The position numbers and the translations under genes are program-made. Below are positions 58,658 through 64,000 of a stretch of DNA of 64,000 bases, piece by piece. Under the pieces are notes generated by a model. It was given only the letters and a program-made list of their open reading frames with translations, searched no databases and was not told the origin of the DNA. Origin of the DNA: Schistocerca nitens (Eukaryota; Arthropoda; Insecta; Orthoptera; Acrididae); contig NC_064617.1 in assembly GCF_023898315.1 (NCBI RefSeq), positions 618,627,000 through 618,690,999 of the forward strand. Reading direction: 5' to 3'. Numbering within the stretch: the first letter of the stretch is position 1; each line of letters starts with the position of its first letter.

Positions 58658-59473
58658 AAAATTTGTGAGAGTAGCCCAGATAGTTTGGAGAATAACTGAA
58701 TTCAATGGAGTCTTTGAGCTTCATATGTTATAAAACTACTTTGAAAATAAAAAAAATTTCTGCAATTGCTCTACATTTTATAAAAAGTAGGTAGGTTTTG
58801 TAAAAGGTAGGACCGTTCCTTGCATAATCCTATGCAACTGCATGTTATTCCTGCTTTCAGCATCCCATAAGAGAGCAGCATATCCATTATTCCTCTGCAA
58901 CGTAACCCACTTACAGATAAACGTGAAAACGTTGTAATATAACAGAATAATAGAAACATCGGGCATACAGTTCTTTTCTGAGGGACAAAGTTATCTCCTA
59001 AGTTAAATATATATTTGAAAATTTTTTTTTATTTCCGTCATATGTAATTAGTAGGAGCGTGTATTGGAGTCCAACGGCTGTATCTATGCGCGTAGTGCAT
59101 TTCCCCGCCAAGATATCCCCGTATCTCCATGCCTAACGATATGACGTGATGTACCATGTGAAGAGCGTGTCAAAGAATGGGCGTATTTCTTTGCACTGTA
59201 ACCTTCCGAAATTTGGCATTTCCCGTTCGTGGCATACCACCTGTTGCACTTTGCGAGATAAGATCAAGATAACTGTGATATTTCGATACATGCTGTGATA
59301 TATAAGCTCTAGCCGCCTCTCGCTATCCATAGTAGCTGCACTCGCTTAGAATCGTCGAAAGCTCCGACGAGTTTCCGACATGAATCTACGAGGTGAGTTA
59401 CATCAATAGCTTATTCTACCGTCTCCATTTGTGTTTCCTGCTTTTCTCTTTCAAAGGATTTCCAATACAAATA
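58658..59473. other. Anonymous spacer
   Basis: No recognised gene or repeat. Confidence 0.45.
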
Positions 59474-59963
59474 TGTTAGATATACACTAGGGATCTTCTC
59501 TATACCAGGTACGTTTCTGTTTCTGATTATTAGCGATTCCCAAGTGTATTGTCACAGAGAATAGGGTCCAACATTTTCATCTTTCTTGTGTATTTCGTCT
59601 CGTCTGAAAGTTTACCACCTGTGATTTGCAGATTTTTATATTAGTAATTGTAAGTACAGCAAAATTCAGTTAATTGAAAGGCGAATGAACAATCAGGACA
59701 AGGTCAGATAGAATTTATGCGTTCGTTGCTTATAGTCACAAATTTAAAACTTACTGAGCGCTCAGTGGATGTATTATGATTGATACCACTCGGTTTAGTT
59801 TCTTATTCTACCGTTCCGGTATTTGACAGAAGTTTTTCCGGTATCTTGAAAATCATTTATTTCCTTCGTTCACGAAAACATGATTTTGTTCAGATGGGTC
59901 AAACAAGGCACTATTCTGGGACAGAATGTCACTGTTAATAAATGTTATGCAGTACACCTTTAC
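59474..59963 (+). repeat. Parent segment of a local duplication
   Basis: Its two ends, 59,474-59,503 (30 bases) and 59,822-59,963 (142 bases), recur joined together at 60,281-60,454. The 318 bases between them do not. Confidence 0.9.
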
Positions 59964-60280
59964 GTTTTAAATAAAAATCGCTTTTCCCTGGCACCGAGCT
60001 TTGACTTGTAGTTCGATATTAATAGCATAACACTTTCCACATAGAACTTGAGTAATTTCCTTATGTAATTGTTCTCCTGACTCGAATGTAAATTTTTTAT
60101 ATAATTCTCTGCTCAACCAGTTCGATAGGAATTCTGCCATAATGTATGTTACCATGCGTTAACTTGTTTTACAAACACTTCATTATATTCAGTCAAGATC
60201 TTTATTCTTATATGTGTTGTTTAGTAGGTATTGCTGTTTCGTAGGTTTTCTAAAAGAGTTGTCTAACCCTCATTTGCACA

Positions 60281-60454
60281 TGTTAGATATACACTAGGGA
60301 TCTTCTCTATCTTTTGACAGAAGTTTTTCCGGTATCTTGAAAATCATTTATTTCCTTCGTTCACGAAAACATGATTTTGTTCAGATGGGTCAAACAAGGC
60401 ACTATTCTGGGACAGAATATCACTGTTAATAAATGTTATGCAGTACACCTTTAC
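60281..60454 (+). repeat. Derived copy of the local duplication
   Basis: 30-base block, two extra bases (CT), then a 142-base block. The blocks are identical to the parent except one G-to-A change near 60,419. Confidence 0.9.
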
Positions 60455-60716
60455 TGTTTCTTTGGCTAATAGTACCTGAAGGGGGGTACTGGGTGTGTCT
60501 TTGAAGTAATGTACACGAAAGTGGTTTTATCACTGTTGTGAAAGTCACGAAAACAACACTGAAAGGCTTTACTTCTAACGGCTCAGAAAATAAACGACTA
60601 TCCCAATGCTCTCACCCCAGTTGCTGCACCTCTTTACCATGAATCATGAGGTAAAGTTAGGAAAAGTGTAATAATTCTTTAATTGTGTAGAGTGTTTCAC
60701 CAGCCGAAATTATTGT
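60455..60716. other. Spacer before the antisense LINE
   Basis: Short non-coding stretch with a GGGGGG run near 60,481. Confidence 0.4.
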
Positions 60717-61775
60717 TGTTCTTATGGTCTTCAGTCCGAAGACTGCTTTGACGGAGCTCTGTGTGTTACTCTATCCTGTGCCTGCGTCTTCATCTGCTAA
60801 TAACTACTGCAACCTGCAACCTTCTGAATCTGCTTGCTACATCATTTGTTGGTCTCAACCTACGATTCCCCCTCCCCCCACCATTCCCCCGCCCCCCTAG
60901 TACTAAATTTAAGATCCCTCGATGTCTCAGAAAGTGTCCTATCAAGTCCCTTTTTCTAGTCAGGTTGAGCCACAGATTTCTTTTCTCCACTTTTCTAAGT
61001 AGTTACGAGACCTATCCATCTAACCTTTAGCATTCTTCTGTAGTGCGACATTTTGCGAGCTTCTATTCTCTTCTTGTATAAAATACTTATAGCCGTTTAT
61101 CGTCCATGTTGCACTTCCATACATGGCTACAACCCAAACAAATATATGCACGAAAGATTTCCCAACACTTAAATCTCTATTTGATGTAAACAGATTTCTC
61201 TTCTTTAGAAACATTTTTCTACCATTTCCAGTAACCCCTCTATTTTGGCCATCATTTTGCTTCCTTAACAACAAAATGTATCGACTATTTTAAGTGTCTC
61301 GTTTTGTAATCTAATTCCTTCAGCAGGCCCTAATTTAATTTGACTACATTCCGTTTCCCGTGTCTTGCTTTTGTCGACGTTCATCTCGAATCCTCCTTTC
61401 AAGACACTGTTGATTCCGTTCAACTGCTCTTCCAAGTCCTTTGCTGTCTCTCACAGAATTACATTGTCACAGTCAAACCATAGTTTTCATTTTTTCTCCC
61501 TGCTTCACTCCCTTATCAACCACTGCTTCACTTCCATGGCCCTTGGCCCTTATAATTGCCGTTCGGTGTCTGTAAATTTTGTCATTTTGTAAATAGCGTT
61601 TTGCTGCCTTCGGAATTTTAAGGAGAATACTCCAGTCAACATCGTGAAAAGCTTTTTCTAAGCTTACAAATTCAAAACTACTATCAATGAAAAAACATTC
61701 CAAATTTTGCAGGCCATTCTGGAAGACCAGTATCCTATTTATCTTCAAATTAGTGTTTAACTCTGGGCTAGACAC
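60717..61775 (-). pseudogene. LINE-B-related 3' half, antisense
   Basis: The 3' end at the left (GGTCTTCAGTCCGAAGACTG near 60,727) resembles the TCATCAGACTGATGAC end of LINE-B. On the minus strand FEFVSLEKAFHDVDWSILL at about 61,680-61,620 is RT motif A with its Asp changed (DLEKAF expected), followed by GSEAVVDKGVKQG near 61,525. Next comes EKMKTMV, apparently joining across a missing segment that should hold the CSLSP and YIE blocks. The FADD region is unreadable. The tail includes YGSATWTINGYKYF near 61,120. Dead copy of a sister family of LINE-B. Confidence 0.75.
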
Positions 61776-63477
61776 GTCTTGGCAAGGACCACGTTGTCTT
61801 CAATATTCTCATATCAGCAACGATTTCATTCATCTCATTGCATGTAACTGCCGTTTTTCCTAATCCATGTGTACATTGCGTGTTATTCACATGATGTGTG
61901 TGGGAAAATGTTTCAAGGCTGAAACAAATGAGCTAATTAACCGTGATTGTTACATTGCTGTATGTAGTACTGTTTCTTGCACATGGTTACTTTATTTCCA
62001 CAAAGGTTGATTGTGAATTTTCTTTAAAGATAGTACAACATCCGAGAAGACAAGGCATTTATTTTACGAGAGCTTCACTGGACGTCTTCTGTAATATTGT
62101 AGAATTCAGTGGCTACTTTTGTACTACATCACTGGTCAAACTTGTGGTGCACTCAGTACATCAGTATCTACTTAAGTTGAATGAGATGGCTGTAGCTATA
62201 AAATGATATAGAAAGCCTCCAGTTCGGTTTTCATAACAAACATATGGGTGCCGATTGTATTTGCAGTAAATGAGGATTCTCTGCTTACAAAAAATTATAT
62301 GTTGTCGTTGCTTGCTCCATTGTGGGTTAGTCAACATTAGGCGTAGACCGAATAATCGCAAAATTTTCTAGTTTCTGAATCGATCGAAGCCACGGAATCA
62401 GCAGTGACAGTTATTCCTTTTAATTACAGACGTAAAACATTTCATGGTGTAATCTAATTATGGCTGCGGACTATCCAGTTGTTAAAAGCCGTAGGACGCA
62501 GGAAAAAGACAGAAAGTGGTTATCCCGTTCTCACGAAGAATATTTCCTATCTTGCCGGCTATTTGAGTAAATTTATACTTATGGTTGTTGTATTATTTAA
62601 ACCAATGAGTAGAATGTAGAGGATTGTGTACGGCACTAGGTTTCCTATTTGCTGCATTACCCATGTAAGTTTCTTTTATTTTTCTTATTCTCTTTTGTAT
62701 TTCTACTCTCGCAGAGGATTAATATTTCAGTTTACAATCATGAAAGATACAGAACTGCATCTTAATCACAGTTTTTTTTTCATTACGACGTTGTGACCTT
62801 CATTAGTTTCAAATGCATGATGCACTGTATAAATTTCATAATTTTGAAGATTCTCGGGCTTTTACCTTAAAATATGAAACGTTTGGCCTGGTTTTGCCCC
62901 GCTTTCTTGTTAGGAACATCTGACGTAACAGACGATTCCGATATGAAACCGTATTCAGCAGTGCCGGCTGTAAAGATCTCTTGTAAATCTGAGCCTCATG
63001 ACATCGAGTAACGTCATTGTTGTAGTTATGTTACTGCCGTTGGCAGACAGTAAAGGTAATGGGAGTATTACGACCCTTTACTGAAAGCTTTTAACTGATA
63101 AATGCCGATATAAATGGCTAAACTTTTACGAATGACAATGACAGTAATATCATACCACTGTTCATAACGGATTTAAAGTTCACTTTAAGTTACAACAAGA
63201 GCCCGAATTTATTTATTTTAGATGTATCACTCTCCACACTCTTCAAACTGATCTAGAAGCTCAACCGGTATTGGTGTATAACAGTGAGTGATCACAGAGG
63301 AAACAGTAGTTTTCCTCGCCTTCCTCTCGTGCAATACACCCTGGACTTCGATCGCTTTAAAACGATTCGTCTAATGCGAAAGTTGTCTTGGAACGATCTT
63401 GATTTTTCAATTACAAACATAAGGAGGAAAAATAAGATTATTTGTACTTTACATTACCTATAACTATCAGAAAATGT
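61776..63477. other. Anonymous spacer
   Basis: AT-rich, no recognised gene or repeat. Confidence 0.45.
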
Positions 63478-63845
63478 TACACTGCTTCTCACCATGAATT
63501 TGAGACGTTGGATTGCAGTCAGGTTGTCACATCTTTAGCTTTCAGCGAAAGCCTTCTCTAGAAAACAAAACACACAAGCACACATACACATTCATTCACA
63601 CAAGCTAGCACGACTCAAGCACACATGAGCGCCACATCCGTCTCCTCGGACCAGCAAAAACGGTTCTAGCTGCCGCACATGGCGGTCACGTGTGAGTGAG
63701 GCGTTTTAGGTTGTATAAATGAATTCGTGTGTATGTGTGTATTTACATTTCTGGAGAAGGCTTTGGCTTAATGTTAAACGCGTAACAGTTTTTTTCGTTA
63801 CGCCTGTCTGCAAATCAACAGTTCATCTTTACAGTGAGAAGCAAT
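63478..63845. mobile_element. Foldback 3: inverted-repeat element
   Basis: Left arm 63,478-63,650 and right arm about 63,668-63,845 are imperfect inverse copies: GCTTCTCACC with GTGAGAAGC, GAAAGCCTTCTCTAGAAA with TTTCTGGAGAAGGCTTTGG, the ACACACAAGCACACATACAC run with GTGTGTATGTGTGTATTTAC, and GAGCGCCACATCCG with GCACATGGCGGTCACG near the centre. Non-coding, probably a MITE or foldback unit. Confidence 0.75.
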
Positions 63846-64000
63846 CCATCCTTTCCCTTACACTGTTCATATTCCTACCAGGAGATTCTGTGACTATCAG
63901 ATAAGCGTATAACTGTTCCCCAAAGCGTTGAGCACCGGGAGGTTGTGGTCTCAGAAAATAGCCGAAAAATATTTTCGGATTTGTAAGATACACTACTTTA
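63846..64000. other. Window end, nothing recognised
   Basis: May include the outer edge of foldback 3 (CCATCCTTTCCCTTACACTG). Confidence 0.3.

Noticed and set aside
59474-60454. Processed (spliced) retrocopy explaining the joined blocks
   Set aside because: The missing 318 bases do not begin or end at GT/AG with the joined edges, and two extra bases lie at the join.

Overview
This window looks like repeat-dominated nuclear DNA from a large-genome orthopteran insect, most likely a locust or grasshopper of the Schistocerca type. I base that on tRNA-headed SINEs, Tc1 transposons, LINE 3' ends and one LTR that resemble repeats I remember from those genomes. No database was searched, so the species assignment is inference. 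I found no convincing cellular gene, rRNA, functional tRNA, operon or CRISPR array. Nearly every supported coding stretch is a broken transposable-element gene.

Layout. 0.2-7.0 kb: two degenerate non-LTR retrotransposons in tandem, a CR1/Jockey-like element with a zinc-finger/SGNH-like ORF1 (LINE-A) and a 5'-truncated endonuclease-RT element (LINE-B). 7.5 kb: a SINE with clear target-site duplications (TSDs). 7.9-20.5 kb: a Ty3/gypsy-type element with broken gag and pol, bracketed by 1.1-1.2 kb direct repeats that I interpret as its LTRs. A SINE sits in its gag. A 1.73-kb DNA transposon with terminal inverted repeats (TIRs), encoding an unusual transposase-like protein, sits at the end of its pol. 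22.1-23.2 kb: a Tc1 element split by two SINEs. 25.8-29.5 kb: two foldback (inverted-repeat) elements, one carrying a nested SINE fragment, plus further SINEs and a mariner-like fragment. 32.4-33.8 kb: a third LINE type (LINE-C).

35.3-42.4 kb: a gag-only LTR retrotransposon remnant with a long open gag frame, no pol, a 4.3-kb 3' non-coding part carrying a cluster of small hairpins, and a 578-bp 3' LTR that abuts half of a Tc1 element. 45.6-49.1 kb: a tandem repeat interrupted by a near full-length LINE-B copy whose leader is tRNA-like. 50.5-51.8 kb: a near-complete Tc1 transposon with TIRs. 54.4-56.0 kb: the other half of the first Tc1 family, followed by the 3' end of LINE-C. 59.5-60.5 kb: a nearly identical local duplication with an internal deletion. 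60.7-61.8 kb: an antisense LINE-B relative. 63.5-63.8 kb: a third foldback element. The stretches between are AT-rich and anonymous.

The elements form a stratified record of insertions (SINE into Tc1, SINE into gag, LTR element into Tc1, DNA transposon into gypsy, LINE into tandem repeat). LINE reverse transcriptases are the known source of machinery for SINE movement, which the TSDs here document. The most novel-looking item is the DNA transposon at 15,117-16,847. It places a widespread arthropod protein family of no function known to me between CACAG...CTGTG TIRs flanked by TAG.
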